Part shown: positions 1 through 9,600 of the stretch, in pieces
Numbering within the stretch: position 1 is the first letter of the stretch
How the letters are laid out: every line of letters starts with the position of its first letter
NCBI GenBank assembly: GCA_964484185.1
Contig: CAZAEQ010000002.1
Span: 62,001-126,000 of the forward strand
Length of the DNA stretch: 64,000 nucleotides
Reading direction: 5' to 3'
Source of the DNA: F1-120-MAGs238 sp964484185
GTDB lineage: Bacteria; Planctomycetota; Phycisphaerae; Phycisphaerales; UBA1924
Notes under the pieces: generated by a model
Databases searched by the model: none
Seen by the model: only the letters and a program-made list of their open reading frames with translations
What the model was told of the DNA's origin: nothing
Made by a program: the position numbers and the translations under genes

Positions 1-1
1 C

Positions 2-724
2 GCCAATTTTGGCGGCTACTTCCCTTACCCACTGGTGAACAACAGTCATCAGAACTGGGATCTCATGGTGTTCGCACACGAGACTGGCCACAACATGGGC
101 AGCGGCCACACCCATGACATTAATTCGTACAACCCGATCATCGATGGTTGCGGCAACGGCGATTGCACCAATGCCAACATGGGCACGATCATGTCTTACT
201 GCCACACCTGTGCTGGCGGCATGTCCAATATCCGTACAGAGCTGTGCCCGCGCGTCGCTGCTGCAATTCGCTCGTATCTGGACTCTCAGACCAGCTGCGG
301 CGCAATTCCAACCATCTTCTTTAACAACCACCCGGTCAATCGCACCGCCTGTCTCAACGCAAGCGTCACTTTCAGTGTACTTGTGAGCGGCACCCCACCG
401 CTGAGATATCAGTGGAAGCTTAATGGCGTGGCCATTCCAGGTGCGACAAGTTCCGTGTTTGTGGAGTCAAACGCTTCCAGCCTGACCGAAGGTAGTTATG
501 TCTGCGCAGTCTCCTCAATGTGTCGCACGGTCGATAGCAATCCAGGCGTGCTGACAGTTTGCGAGGCGAACTTCAACTGCGATCAGACCATCGACTTCTT
601 TGACTATCTCGACTTCGTGGACGCGTTCAGCTCGTTGGCCACAGAGGCAGATTTCAATCAGGATTCGAACATCGACTTCTTTGACTACCTGGACTTTGTT
701 GATGCCTACAGCGGCGGCTGCTGA
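2..724 (+). CDS. Secreted zinc metalloprotease (reprolysin-like), Ig-like domain and GC-type dockerin tail; 5' partial
   Basis: The frame is open to the left window edge, so the N-terminus and any signal peptide are missing; about 240 codons remain. Near residue 26 is the extended zinc motif HETGHNMGSGH (HExxHxxGxxH, with catalytic Glu), followed about 40 residues later by a Met-turn, GTIMSYCH. This is the metzincin arrangement of M12B/reprolysin-like proteases. A Cys-containing Ig-like segment follows (YQWKLNG ... GSYVCAV). The C-terminus is a pair of acidic EF-hand-like repeats (NFNCDQTIDFFDYLDFVDAF and DFNQDSNIDFFDYLDFVDAY) ending in GGC, the tail shared by four other exported proteins here. 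Extracellular proteolysis is the likely role; the substrate is unknown. A hairpin terminator follows at 835. Confidence 0.85.
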   Translation, partial: ANFGGYFPYPLVNNSHQNWDLMVFAHETGHNMGSGHTHDINSYNPIIDGCGNGDCTNANMGTIMSYCHTCAGGMSNIRTELCPRVAAAIRSYLDSQTSCGAIPTIFFNNHPVNRTACLNASVTFSVLVSGTPPLRYQWKLNGVAIPGATSSVFVESNASSLTEGSYVCAVSSMCRTVDSNPGVLTVCEANFNCDQTIDFFDYLDFVDAFSSLATEADFNQDSNIDFFDYLDFVDAYSGGC

Positions 725-834
725 GCAATTCGACACACAGACCACACGAGTAGATCACCTGGGTTGATGACCCCTGCAACTCTCGAGCCCCTCGGTTGTC
801 TAACCCGATGCGGCGTCCGAGAATGAGACCTAAC

Positions 835-864
835 GGCCCTGGCGCTATTGCCAGGGCCATTTTG
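835..864 (+). terminator. Intrinsic terminator after the metalloprotease gene
   Basis: A perfect 9-bp stem (ggccctggc / gccagggcc) with a 6-nt loop is followed by attttgtt. It lies 110 nt downstream of the metalloprotease stop, on the same strand. Confidence 0.75.
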
Positions 865-1202
865 TTATACAAAAATCTTGAGCAAGCCCGTGAGACATCT
901 GGCCAGACTGCGTTGGAGAAGGAGTAGGGGACTCACAAAGTCACAGATTAGGGAGTGGACCGATGCAGTTTGAATCAGCCTATTCAGCTCACAACAAGCC
1001 TTGGACCAACCGCACTTCCACTGCAGTCGTGATGCAGCCGCCGCGGAGTCAGCACGCACGTTCAACATTCTCAGCCCGCATTACCAGGCGGGTTTTCGAC
1101 TTCCTCGACGCAGCTTTTATCGCGGAACGATCCATGCGCTCTTCACGCAACAGTCGGCTTGCACTTCAGCCATTGCGTTGATCAATCGAGAACACGCCAC
1201 AC

Positions 1203-1252
1203 AGATAAAAAGGAACCGTGGTAGAGAACGAACTCTGCCACGGCTCCAAAAA
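1203..1252 (-). terminator. Intrinsic terminator of the padR operon
   Basis: On the minus strand a long, slightly imperfect stem (1212-1226 with 1233-1247, core ccgtgg/ccacgg) is followed by ctttttatct. It lies about 30 nt beyond the stop of the minus-strand gene that ends at 1280. Confidence 0.75.
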
Positions 1253-1279
1253 GGGACTGTTGAAATTTGCCCAGGTTCT

Positions 1280-2884
1280 TTATCGAGACCCATCATTTGC
1301 GGGTTGCGTCGAGCGAATTTCGACCTGATCTGAAAGTGTCAACGACGCCGACTTTGCAGAAAATAGTTGATTGAGCAATGGAAGTGACCCCAGAACTGGA
1401 ACAGACTTTGCGGTAACGACTGCAGACCCACCCAAGGCCGAGTCAATCACCGCGGCGATTTGCTGGCATTTCACGCTATCAGCTTCGGCTCCCGAGAAAA
1501 TCAGGCCATTGGTGCCTGCGTCAACAGTGATCTCCACCCTAAGGGGGTGATCAGTACGACTTGTAACCACCTGCATCAGTTGGGCAACAAGATCAGCCTG
1601 CGAGTGCTGCATCGGCAGTGTCAACACCACTGGCTGAGAAGGCGTTGCTTCAGCTGGTTCGGTGGGTTCAACAGGCTGTGCTGGTTCAGATGGGTGGCCG
1701 GGCTCGCTTACGACTTTCTCGGGCTCGCCTGCACTCGCAGCTGGCATAGGAGTGAGCTCTTGGATGTTCCGACGCAATGACCAGGCAGGCTGGGACAGCG
1801 TCGACTCGGACTCGGCATCAGTCCCATCGAATTGCGTGATCATCCATTTCACACCTTCGTGAATACGAGCTGGGGCTTTGACAAGCAAGCGATTTCCAAC
1901 GAGAGTCATTTCGGCGCGATCGCCTCCATTCTCTTTCCAGTTTGTCGGCTCAATGAACTGCGTTATTGCCTGCTGAAGATCAGGCGGATTTACGCCATTT
2001 TCTGCTGTCGCGGAAATGTCATAGATCACAAGTTTTGCTTCACGCTTATCAAGCCAGGCAGTTGAGACAATTTCCAATCCGTCAGACCGCTGTCGGATTG
2101 CAAGCGGGCCAGGTCCGGATTCCGGGCTGTTTCCGATGACCTCATTGAGGAATTCAATGGCCGCGGCCGGGTCGCTCATCGGCATCTTGACACTTACCGG
2201 GGCGTTGCGTTCAACGCCTCCAGCGAGTATCGCGGACCAGTTCACGAGTACGGGCTGGCCCGCTTCCTTTGAGATTGCTTGAAGCACGCTCTCAATTGAC
2301 TCATCCTTAAATTCTACTGATGGACCTGTGACTGTTGGGGCTATCGGTAGAGCAAGGGCATATGTTGCTTGCGCCGCGTAAGCGCGAGACCTTGCCTTTC
2401 CTGCAACTGCGGCCGCCGCTTGTGCTTCCGACACCGCTGCGGCTGCTTGCGCTTGTTGCATCGCAGCGAGCTCTTCAGGCGGACACGTCGAGGTCACATT
2501 TCGCAACGATCCGAGCCCCAGGGCTACAAGCCCACACGCTGCGCCGACAACACCGATATTCATGAGCGTTCTCCTTCGAAGTGCTTTTTTCACTTCGCTA
2601 AACCCACTCGCAAGCGAACTGGCCTCGCCGCACTCAGACAGTGCTCGGCGAGTCGCTTCCCCTTCATCAGTACCTTCGAGAATCAGATCGCGCACGCGAT
2701 CTTCAATATGTGATTGCAACTCAAGCCTGATCTGTTGGCGTTCATAGAGAGGCAGATCAAGGCTTCGCACCAATGCGTCGAGCCAGATCACTGTGGCGGA
2801 TGCCGTGGGGCTATTCGCCGAAAGCGGCGGCTCGATGCTGACGTTTCCGCCTTTGAATGTGCCGCGAGAGTCAGGGCTATTCAT
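1280..2884 (-). CDS. HAAS-type membrane protein with secretin N-domain-like region, paired with PadR
   Basis: Start chosen at ATG 2884, which overlaps the padR stop as ATGA, giving about 534 aa; the frame is open further upstream, but that part lies across padR. Residues ~20-110 (VIWLDALVRSL, QIRLELQSHIEDRV, ALSECGEASSLASGFSEV) look like the HAAS / permease-prefix domain commonly paired with PadR regulators. One membrane segment follows (IGVVGAACGLVALGLG), then an Ala/Gln-rich coiled coil. The middle (VEFKDESIESVLQAISKEAG) resembles the N0/STN domain of secretins, followed by N1-like segments (LVGNRLLVKAP), a Pro/Glu linker, and another N-domain-like block near the C-terminus (NGLIFSGAEADSV). 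No secretin barrel is present. Likely inner-membrane anchored with a periplasmic sensing or assembly domain; the function is inferred only. Confidence 0.7.
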   Translation of the reverse strand: MNSPDSRGTFKGGNVSIEPPLSANSPTASATVIWLDALVRSLDLPLYERQQIRLELQSHIEDRVRDLILEGTDEGEATRRALSECGEASSLASGFSEVKKALRRRTLMNIGVVGAACGLVALGLGSLRNVTSTCPPEELAAMQQAQAAAAVSEAQAAAAVAGKARSRAYAAQATYALALPIAPTVTGPSVEFKDESIESVLQAISKEAGQPVLVNWSAILAGGVERNAPVSVKMPMSDPAAAIEFLNEVIGNSPESGPGPLAIRQRSDGLEIVSTAWLDKREAKLVIYDISATAENGVNPPDLQQAITQFIEPTNWKENGGDRAEMTLVGNRLLVKAPARIHEGVKWMITQFDGTDAESESTLSQPAWSLRRNIQELTPMPAASAGEPEKVVSEPGHPSEPAQPVEPTEPAEATPSQPVVLTLPMQHSQADLVAQLMQVVTSRTDHPLRVEITVDAGTNGLIFSGAEADSVKCQQIAAVIDSALGGSAVVTAKSVPVLGSLPLLNQLFSAKSASLTLSDQVEIRSTQPANDGSR

Positions 2885-3264
2885 CCTGCCGCCTCCTCTG
2901 GACGTTGCTGATCGCTGCCGCCATCCAAAAACGCCTTGATCATGGTGAGGTACGACCGGTGTGCCTCCACCTGTGCCGCGAGTCGTTTCTTGCCTTTGGG
3001 CGTTATTCGATACCACTTGCGCTGCCTGCCGGGTGCATTTTCTGCCGCCCTGTCGCTCTTGATTTCTTCCCAATTTGAAGCAATTAACCCAAGTTTTTCC
3101 AGTTTCGCCAGGATCGGGTATAGGACACCTGGGGTCAATCGCAGTTCGCCGTCCGATCTGGCGGCGGCCTGCTTGGAAATGAGATACCCGTAGAGCGGCA
3201 CATTTTCGAGCAGGGAAAGCACGATGAGTTCTGTGGAATCGCGTTTTGGTGACGGGGTAGACAT
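2881..3264 (-). CDS. PadR family transcriptional regulator
   Basis: A 127-aa winged-helix protein with the PadR pattern: ELIVLSLLENVPLYGYLISKQ near the N-terminus, LTPGVLYPILAKLEKLGLI as recognition helix and turn, and RKWYRITPKGKKRLAAQV as the wing. PadR proteins are usually dimeric repressors, often autoregulated and responsive to small molecules. The stop overlaps the start of the HAAS/secretin-N-like gene by 4 nt (ATGA), so the two are almost certainly translationally coupled and work together. An AT-rich stretch with repeated atatcg elements lies directly upstream (3270-3300) and could be the autoregulatory operator; that is inference. Confidence 0.88.
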   Translation of the reverse strand: MSTPSPKRDSTELIVLSLLENVPLYGYLISKQAAARSDGELRLTPGVLYPILAKLEKLGLIASNWEEIKSDRAAENAPGRQRKWYRITPKGKKRLAAQVEAHRSYLTMIKAFLDGGSDQQRPEEAAG

Positions 3265-3496
3265 GGCTTGATGTCAATATATCGGTTGTCGATATATCTG
3301 TCAAGGATAAATTTCACTTTTTTATCGCATCCCCTTCCTATACTCGCGGCATGAACGGCCGAACATCTGCGACAACTTGATTGGCGACGCACCCGCTCCG
3401 ATGACCGGCATCTGTTCTTTTCTCAAATCCATGTTGAATACCACTAAAGGCCGCAGGCCACTTCGACACATACCAAGTACGAATCTATCCTCCCAA

Positions 3497-4102
3497 ATGA
3501 CCATGCATCTCTCCAAGTTCATACCTCTAGTCCTTTTGGGTTCCATCGCCCTTACTGGTTGTGTGGCGAATCGTGGCCCGCATTCGGTCGCCGACTCCCC
3601 AGCACCGGTGAGCAACAGCGTGGAACTTGCGGAGATATACAAAGCCGACCAAGCGGATCGCCAAGGGGTCATCGACTGGCACGCGGTATCCCAACGCGAT
3701 GAAGCACGGGAAAAACGCGTTCGTGAGATCCTCGCATCCGGCGGCATTCAAACGCCCGGCGACTACTACCACGCCGCGATGGTCTTTCAGCACTCTTCCG
3801 AAGGCGATGGCATGCACCTGGCCCATGAACTTGCCATGATCGGGGCCTCTTTGGGAGACCGAAAGTGTCGCTGGCTCGCTGCCGCGTCTTACGACAGATT
3901 GCTGAACCGCTTGGGACACCAACAGCGGTTTGGAACACAGTACCTGGGCACGAACGGCCCGCCAACACTTGGCCCGGTTCACCCGGGCATCACCGATTCG
4001 ATGCGAGCAGCACTCAACGTTCCCACCCTTGAACAAGCCAAAGCTCGCGAAGAGAAGATCAAGCTCGAGTGGGAAAAATCCAATCCGTCCACCGCCAAGT
4101 AA
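3497..4102 (+). CDS. Putative lipoprotein, DUF6624-like
   Basis: The start is placed at ATG 3497 (ATG 3503 is equally possible) because it leaves a classical lipoprotein signal: MTMHLSKFIPLVLLGSIALTGC with lipobox LTGC. The open frame extends about 40 codons further upstream without signal-like content. The mature part has DQADRQGVIDWHAV, a central block with two His (YYHAAMVFQH) and the segment HQQRFGTQY, which I associate with DUF6624 proteins of unknown function. About 201 aa, probably lipid-anchored and periplasm-facing. It lies 32 nt upstream of thrS on the same strand and may be cotranscribed. Confidence 0.7.
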   Translation: MTMHLSKFIPLVLLGSIALTGCVANRGPHSVADSPAPVSNSVELAEIYKADQADRQGVIDWHAVSQRDEAREKRVREILASGGIQTPGDYYHAAMVFQHSSEGDGMHLAHELAMIGASLGDRKCRWLAAASYDRLLNRLGHQQRFGTQYLGTNGPPTLGPVHPGITDSMRAALNVPTLEQAKAREEKIKLEWEKSNPSTAK

Positions 4103-4134
4103 TTTAACAACCTCAACTTTCCAAAGAGATACCC

Positions 4135-6339
4135 ATGCCCACCATCACTCTCCCAGACGGCAAGACCAAATCCTTCGATAAGCCTGTGACCGGACTTGAA
4201 GTCGCAGCTTCAATCGGTTCTGGCCTTGCCAAAGCCGCGCTCGCATGCAAAATCAATGGCGAAACCCGCGATCTCTCCACTGTCATCACCAGCGATTGCA
4301 ACATTGCGCTGATCACTCAACCAAAGCCTGGCCAGCCAGCTTCGGCCGATGCACTCACTCTCATTCGCCACTCGGCCGCCCACATCATGGCCGAAGCGAT
4401 TCAGGATGTTGTCGGTAAAGAGGTCCTTCTTGCCTATGGCCCGCCGACCGACACCGGTTTCTTCTATGACATGTATGTGCCAGAGGGCAAAAAGATTTCA
4501 AGCGACCTCTTCGACAAGATCAATGCCCGTATGGCGGAGATCATGAAAGAGGATCGGCCATTCACTCGCTACGAAGTCAGCGACAAGGATGGACTTGCAC
4601 GTCTCAAATCCGAAGGAAACAAATACAAGCTCGACAACGCGGAGCGGGCACTGGGACTCCCTTCGAGCGTCTACAAGTCTTCCAAACCCGCTGAAGCCTC
4701 ACTTGCGCCCAAAGAAGCAAAGCCAACTTCACTCTCCTTCTATGCCACTGGCACTCCGGGCAAAAACTGGGAAGATCTCTGCCGCGGACCCCATGTCCCC
4801 AGCACTTCTCGCGCTGGCGCAGCGTGTGTGATGTCACTCGCCTCCAGCTACTGGCACGGCGATGAAAACTCCGATCGCCTCATCCGCGTCTACGGCACTG
4901 CGTTCAATACCCAGGCCGACCTCGAGACCTATCTCAAACAGAAGGAAGAAGCCAGCAAGCGCGATCACCGCGTCATCGGCAAAGCCCTCCGCCTGTTCCA
5001 CATCGATGAAACTGTCGGTCAGGGGCTCATCCTCTGGACTCCCAACGGCTCCATCATCCGCAAAGAGCTCCAGACTTTCATCGGCAACGAGCTCAAGAAA
5101 CAGGGCTACACCGAAGTCTTCACTCCTCACATCGGTTCGCTCGAGCTCTACAAAACCTCCGGCCACTTCCCCTATTACAAAGACTCCCAATTCGCGCCCA
5201 TCGTCGAGCGTGGCGCACTCGAACAACTCGCGGCCAGCGGCTGCTCCTGTGCTGAAATGATCAACCGTGTTGAAGGCGTTTCCGATCGCCTCGCCCGCGG
5301 CATCAACGAACGCACCGGCAAGGAAACCATCGCCGTCGATCGCATTCTCCCCGATGACCAGCTCGTCGAAGGCTTCATGCTCAGGCCCATGAACTGCCCG
5401 CACCATGCAAAAATATTCGCCTCTTCCCCCCACTCCTATCGCGACATGCCCGCTCGTCTCGCCGAATTCGGCACCGTGTATCGCTGGGAACAATCCGGCG
5501 AATTGAACGGAATGACCCGCGTTCGCGGCTTTACTCAGGACGATGCACACCTCTTCTGCACCGAGGACCAGATCCCTGCGGAAATCCAGGGCTGCCTCTC
5601 ACTCGTCAAGACCATTTTCGGCGTACTCGGTATGAAAGACTACCGCGTCCGCGTCGGCCTGCGCGATCCTGACTCCGCCAAATACACCGGCTCCAACGAA
5701 GCATGGGACAAGGCCGAAGCGGCATGTCTGTCTGCCGCGGAATCGCTGGGAGTTCCCTTCAGCAGAGAGCCCGGCGAAGCCGCGTTCTATGGACCCAAGA
5801 TCGACTTCGTGGTGAAGGATGTCATCGGCCGCGAATGGCAGCTCGGCACCGTGCAGGTCGATTACAACATGGCGGTCCGCTTCGATCTTTCCTACATCGG
5901 CCCCGACAACAAACCACATCGCCCGGTCGTCATCCACCGCGCCCCCTTCGGCTCAATGGAGCGATTCTGCGGCGTACTCATCGAGCATTTCGCGGGCGCG
6001 TTCCCGACCTGGCTCAGCCCCGAACAGGTCCGCATTTTGCCGATCAGCGAAAAGACCAATGAGTACGCGGTCAAGGTCTTGGCTGCGCTTAAGGCCGCGG
6101 GAGTGCGGTGTTCGATCGATGAATCAAACGATCGAGTGCAGGGGAAGATCAAGGTTGCGGCGGATATGAAGATTCCGTACATGCTGATTGTCGGGCCGCG
6201 AGATGCGGAGAATGGACAGGTTTCGGTGCGAGCACGCGGGACTGAGAAGGATCTGGGCGCGATGGGCCTTGATGCGTTTGTGGCCGCGGTTTCGCGAGAG
6301 ATTGCGGAGCGTGGGGCTGAACTAAGCGTGAAACCGTAG
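4135..6339 (+). CDS. thrS: Threonine--tRNA ligase
   Basis: Charges tRNA-Thr with threonine in the cytoplasm. At 734 aa it has the full class II ThrRS layout: N-terminal TGS domain (1-65), editing domain with HSAAHIMAEA and CRGPHVP, catalytic core with motif 2 (YRWEQSGELNG) and motif 3, and C-terminal anticodon-binding domain (QVRILPISEKTNEYA onward). The zinc ligands are visible as Cys in PMNCPHH, His in DDAHLF and His in VIHRAPFGSMERF. The protein is longer than usual because about 50 extra residues (from ERGALEQLAA to DDQLVEGF) sit between YYKDSQF and RPMNCP. Codon choice changes around position 6060: C-ending codons dominate before it and G-ending codons after, right at the anticodon-binding domain. 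Confidence 0.98.
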   Translation: MPTITLPDGKTKSFDKPVTGLEVAASIGSGLAKAALACKINGETRDLSTVITSDCNIALITQPKPGQPASADALTLIRHSAAHIMAEAIQDVVGKEVLLAYGPPTDTGFFYDMYVPEGKKISSDLFDKINARMAEIMKEDRPFTRYEVSDKDGLARLKSEGNKYKLDNAERALGLPSSVYKSSKPAEASLAPKEAKPTSLSFYATGTPGKNWEDLCRGPHVPSTSRAGAACVMSLASSYWHGDENSDRLIRVYGTAFNTQADLETYLKQKEEASKRDHRVIGKALRLFHIDETVGQGLILWTPNGSIIRKELQTFIGNELKKQGYTEVFTPHIGSLELYKTSGHFPYYKDSQFAPIVERGALEQLAASGCSCAEMINRVEGVSDRLARGINERTGKETIAVDRILPDDQLVEGFMLRPMNCPHHAKIFASSPHSYRDMPARLAEFGTVYRWEQSGELNGMTRVRGFTQDDAHLFCTEDQIPAEIQGCLSLVKTIFGVLGMKDYRVRVGLRDPDSAKYTGSNEAWDKAEAACLSAAESLGVPFSREPGEAAFYGPKIDFVVKDVIGREWQLGTVQVDYNMAVRFDLSYIGPDNKPHRPVVIHRAPFGSMERFCGVLIEHFAGAFPTWLSPEQVRILPISEKTNEYAVKVLAALKAAGVRCSIDESNDRVQGKIKVAADMKIPYMLIVGPRDAENGQVSVRARGTEKDLGAMGLDAFVAAVSREIAERGAELSVKP

Positions 6340-6642
6340 TTCATTGGAGAAATAAGTGCCGACAGCGAAGCAATTGGTTGGGCTTCTTGGCGAGAACCCC
6401 GTTGCGAAATGCTGTAATTGCCCAAAGAGAATCAATGGGACCCTGGCAGTAGACAGTGAAGCGTCGACTCTTGACATCGAGAGTGTCAAAAGTCAAAACC
6501 CGCATTTTTTACTGAGCCCCACCCCTGTTTTTGCCTGAATACTAACATTGTGTTCAAGCAAACGGTTGGAACACACATAATGGCTTGTATTTTCGCCCTG
6601 TTTATGGTGTAATACTCCAAAGTCTTGCTCTGGGAGTTCATA
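6340..6642. other. Intergenic region upstream of the repeat adhesin gene
   Basis: About 300 bases. It contains a 60-codon open frame (6356-6538) with no recognisable features, a short imperfect repeat around 6465-6500 (gactcttgacatcgagagtgtc) and a promoter-like pair at 6585-6613. No RNA gene is visible. Confidence 0.5.
6585..6613 (+). promoter_or_regulatory. Candidate sigma70-type promoter for the repeat adhesin gene
   Basis: TTGTAT (6585-6590) and TGTAAT (6608-6613) are separated by 17 nt, and the gene starts 29 nt further on behind gggag. Pattern match only. Confidence 0.4.
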
Positions 6643-9600
6643 ATGAGAAATCGCCGTACCCCCCTCGCTATGTTCCTCGCCGCCAGCTCACTTGTCGCAC
6701 TCGCCGCGGCGTCAGCGCCTGCACAGCAGATCCTCTCCAGATGGGTGGGCCCTGCCAACGGTTTCTGGAGCGCTCCTGGAAACTGGCACAACCTTGATGT
6801 TCCCAACATACCTGGAGATGTCGCGCTTATTCCCAATGGCACATCGCCGGTTCTGAACATCAGCGTGACACTGGACAAATTCGGAATCGAACCCGGCGCG
6901 ATTCTGCAGCACTCCAACAACGTGACAATGACAGTCCTGGCACAGACTGATGGTCTGGGTGTGACTGGCCTCATGAGCAATGAGGGCATCTACGCCATGA
7001 ACAGCGCGGGGAACATCACTGACCTGCGCATCTCTGGTCCTGCCGGCTCTTACGCAGCGTTTGGAAACATCTTTCTTACCCCATCCCGGCTCGTGTGCTC
7101 TAACTCGACCGCCAACCGCATCTATGGTGTCAACGGCGTCGAGAAACTCATTCTCGGCGAAGAAGCCATCCTCGAGGGCTCAGCCCAGCTTGGCCTGAAT
7201 CTCCTTGAAGTGGAGAACTATGGAGCTATCCGCGCGACCGCCTCACAAGGCCTCTACCTTGATCCCAACGGCGCGGGCTTCACGAACCGCGGCACACTTG
7301 CCGCAGTTTCCGGTCCCCTCTTCGTCACGAACGGCGTCTTCCGCAACCTTGGCGCTGGCGCCATCGTCGCCGAAGCTGGCCAATCCGTATACATTGATTC
7401 GGCCCGCGTCGAAGGCGGACAGCTTGACACTTCCATTTCCGGCAGCATTTACACACGCGGCAGTTCACTCGTCGACGTGCGCCTCAACGGCTTTGCACGA
7501 GTCCCCAACAATACCAATTGCCGCCTCGAAACTGCGCTCACATTGATCAATTCCGGCTCCACGTTTTCGCTCGAATCCGCTGGCAATGTCACTGATGCAA
7601 TCATCGACACACCGGTCACACTTCACGGCGCCAGCTTCAACGCCGGCATCACCTCTTCTAACTCAACAGCTAACCGCATCTACTCCAACAGCGGCCAACG
7701 CCTGACCCTTGCCGACACGGCCTACATCCGCGGCTCGATGCAGCTTGGCTTCAACCTCATGCCTCTTACCGTGAATGAGTTCTGCGCCGTCGAGGCTTTT
7801 GGAAACCAGGGCCTGATCATCGACCCCGATGCTGGCGGCGTACTGAACAACGGTGTTCTCCGCGGCAGAGCGGGTTCGACTCTCACGCTCGCCAATGGCG
7901 TATTCACCAATTCGCTTGGAACGATTGATGCTGAAGGCGGCGGCACAGTTTCGATCTCTTCCGCCACGATACTTGGTGGTCGACTCACTGGTGGGGGCGT
8001 GACTGTTCTTGCCAGCTCTTTGCTCGACAACGTCACAAATGAGGCCAACCTTCAGATTTCCAATAACACCTCCGACACGCTCCGTAACACTCTGGTGAAC
8101 AACTCCACGCTGAGCATGAACTCCGCTGGTAACGTGACCGACCTGAAGATTACCGGCCCGGTCACGATCTCCGGTCCTGGAGCGATCGTCGCCTCCAACA
8201 CGCAAGCCAACCGCTTCTACAGCGACAATGAAAGCCGGCTCACCAATGCCGCGGGCCACACCATTCGCGGTTCCATGCAACTCGGCCTCAATCTCATGTC
8301 TGTCACCAATAACGGCTTGATTGAGGCCGCGGGTTCACAGGGCATGACCATCGATGCCGATGGCAACGGGTTTGATAATAACAACCTCGTACGCGCCAAC
8401 TCTGGTTCGTCGCTCGTGATCTCTTCAACAGCTTTCGACAATACCGGAGCCATCATTCATGCCCAGGACAACGCCACGGTCAACATCAACAGTTCCACCG
8501 TCCTGGCAGGCACACTTACCTCTGCAGGTACAGGGTTCATTAACTTCCACAGTTCAGAACTCAACTCAGTCACAAACAGCGCCGACCTGCGCCTTCCAAA
8601 TAACAACTCGGATGTTCTTCGCAATACTCTGATTAACAATGCCACACTGAGCATGAACTCAGCTGGCAATGTCACAGATCTTCGCATTGTCGGTCCCGTC
8701 ACCATCACCGGCCCCGGCAGTATCAGCGCATCAAATACACAAGCCAACCGCATGTACAGTGACAACGGGAGCACGCTGACCAATGCCGCTGGACACACCA
8801 TTCGGGGTTCGATGCAACTTGGCGTCAACCTTATGTCAATCATCAACAACGGCCTGATCGAAGCCGTTGGTAATCAGGGAATGACTATCGATGCCGATGT
8901 CAATGGGTTTGACAACAACAATCTCGTTCGAGCAAGCTCCGGCTCATCACTCAATATTTCATCATCCGCTTTTGACAACACCGGTGCAACGATTCACGCC
9001 CAGGATAACTCGTCGGTGACCTTCAGCAGCTCAACGATTCTTGCTGGCACTCTGACTTCTGCCGGCTCGGGCTTCATCAACTTTGTCAGTTCAGAGTTGA
9101 ACGCGGTTACCAACAACGCCGACCTTCGACTTCCCAACAACAGCGGCGACTTCCTTCGCAACACGCTGGTGAACAACGGCGCGCTCAACATGAATTCAGC
9201 AGGCAATACCACCGACCTGCGAATGGTTGGCCCGGTGACAATCTCAGGAACTGGTGCGCTTAATGCATCCAACTCGCAGGCGAATCGCATCTATGGCGAT
9301 GCTGGCAGTCGGCTAACCAATGGCGCTTCACACACGATTCGCGGCGCCATGCAGCTTGGCGTCAACCTCATGTCGATCACCAATCAGGGATCAATCATCG
9401 CCACCGGATCACAGGGAATCACCATCGACCCAGATGCCAATGGATTTGACAACCAGGGAGTTCTCAATGCCAGCGGCGGAAACATCACCATCGATGCTGG
9501 ACCATTCACTACTTCAGGTACTGTCATTGCAGATGCCGGCAGATTGATCAATCGAACATCGGGCAACTTCATTCAGACCGGCGGCAATGTTGTCGCTAAC

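Larger units (their letters stand above)
725..1279. other. Intergenic stretch between convergent genes
   Basis: About 555 bases between convergent genes. It holds the plus-strand terminator near 850 and a minus-strand terminator near 1230. Short open frames at 963-1181 and 1001-1333 show no recognisable protein features, overlap the second terminator or the end of the opposite gene, and are not called. I see nothing else. Confidence 0.6.

Noticed and set aside
963..1333. Two overlapping plus-strand open frames between convergent genes
   Set aside because: No ribosome site, no recognisable protein character, and they cross a terminator hairpin and the end of the opposite gene.
4834..5550. 238-codon minus-strand frame inside thrS
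   Set aside because: A shadow of the thrS codon pattern; thrS is certain and complete.
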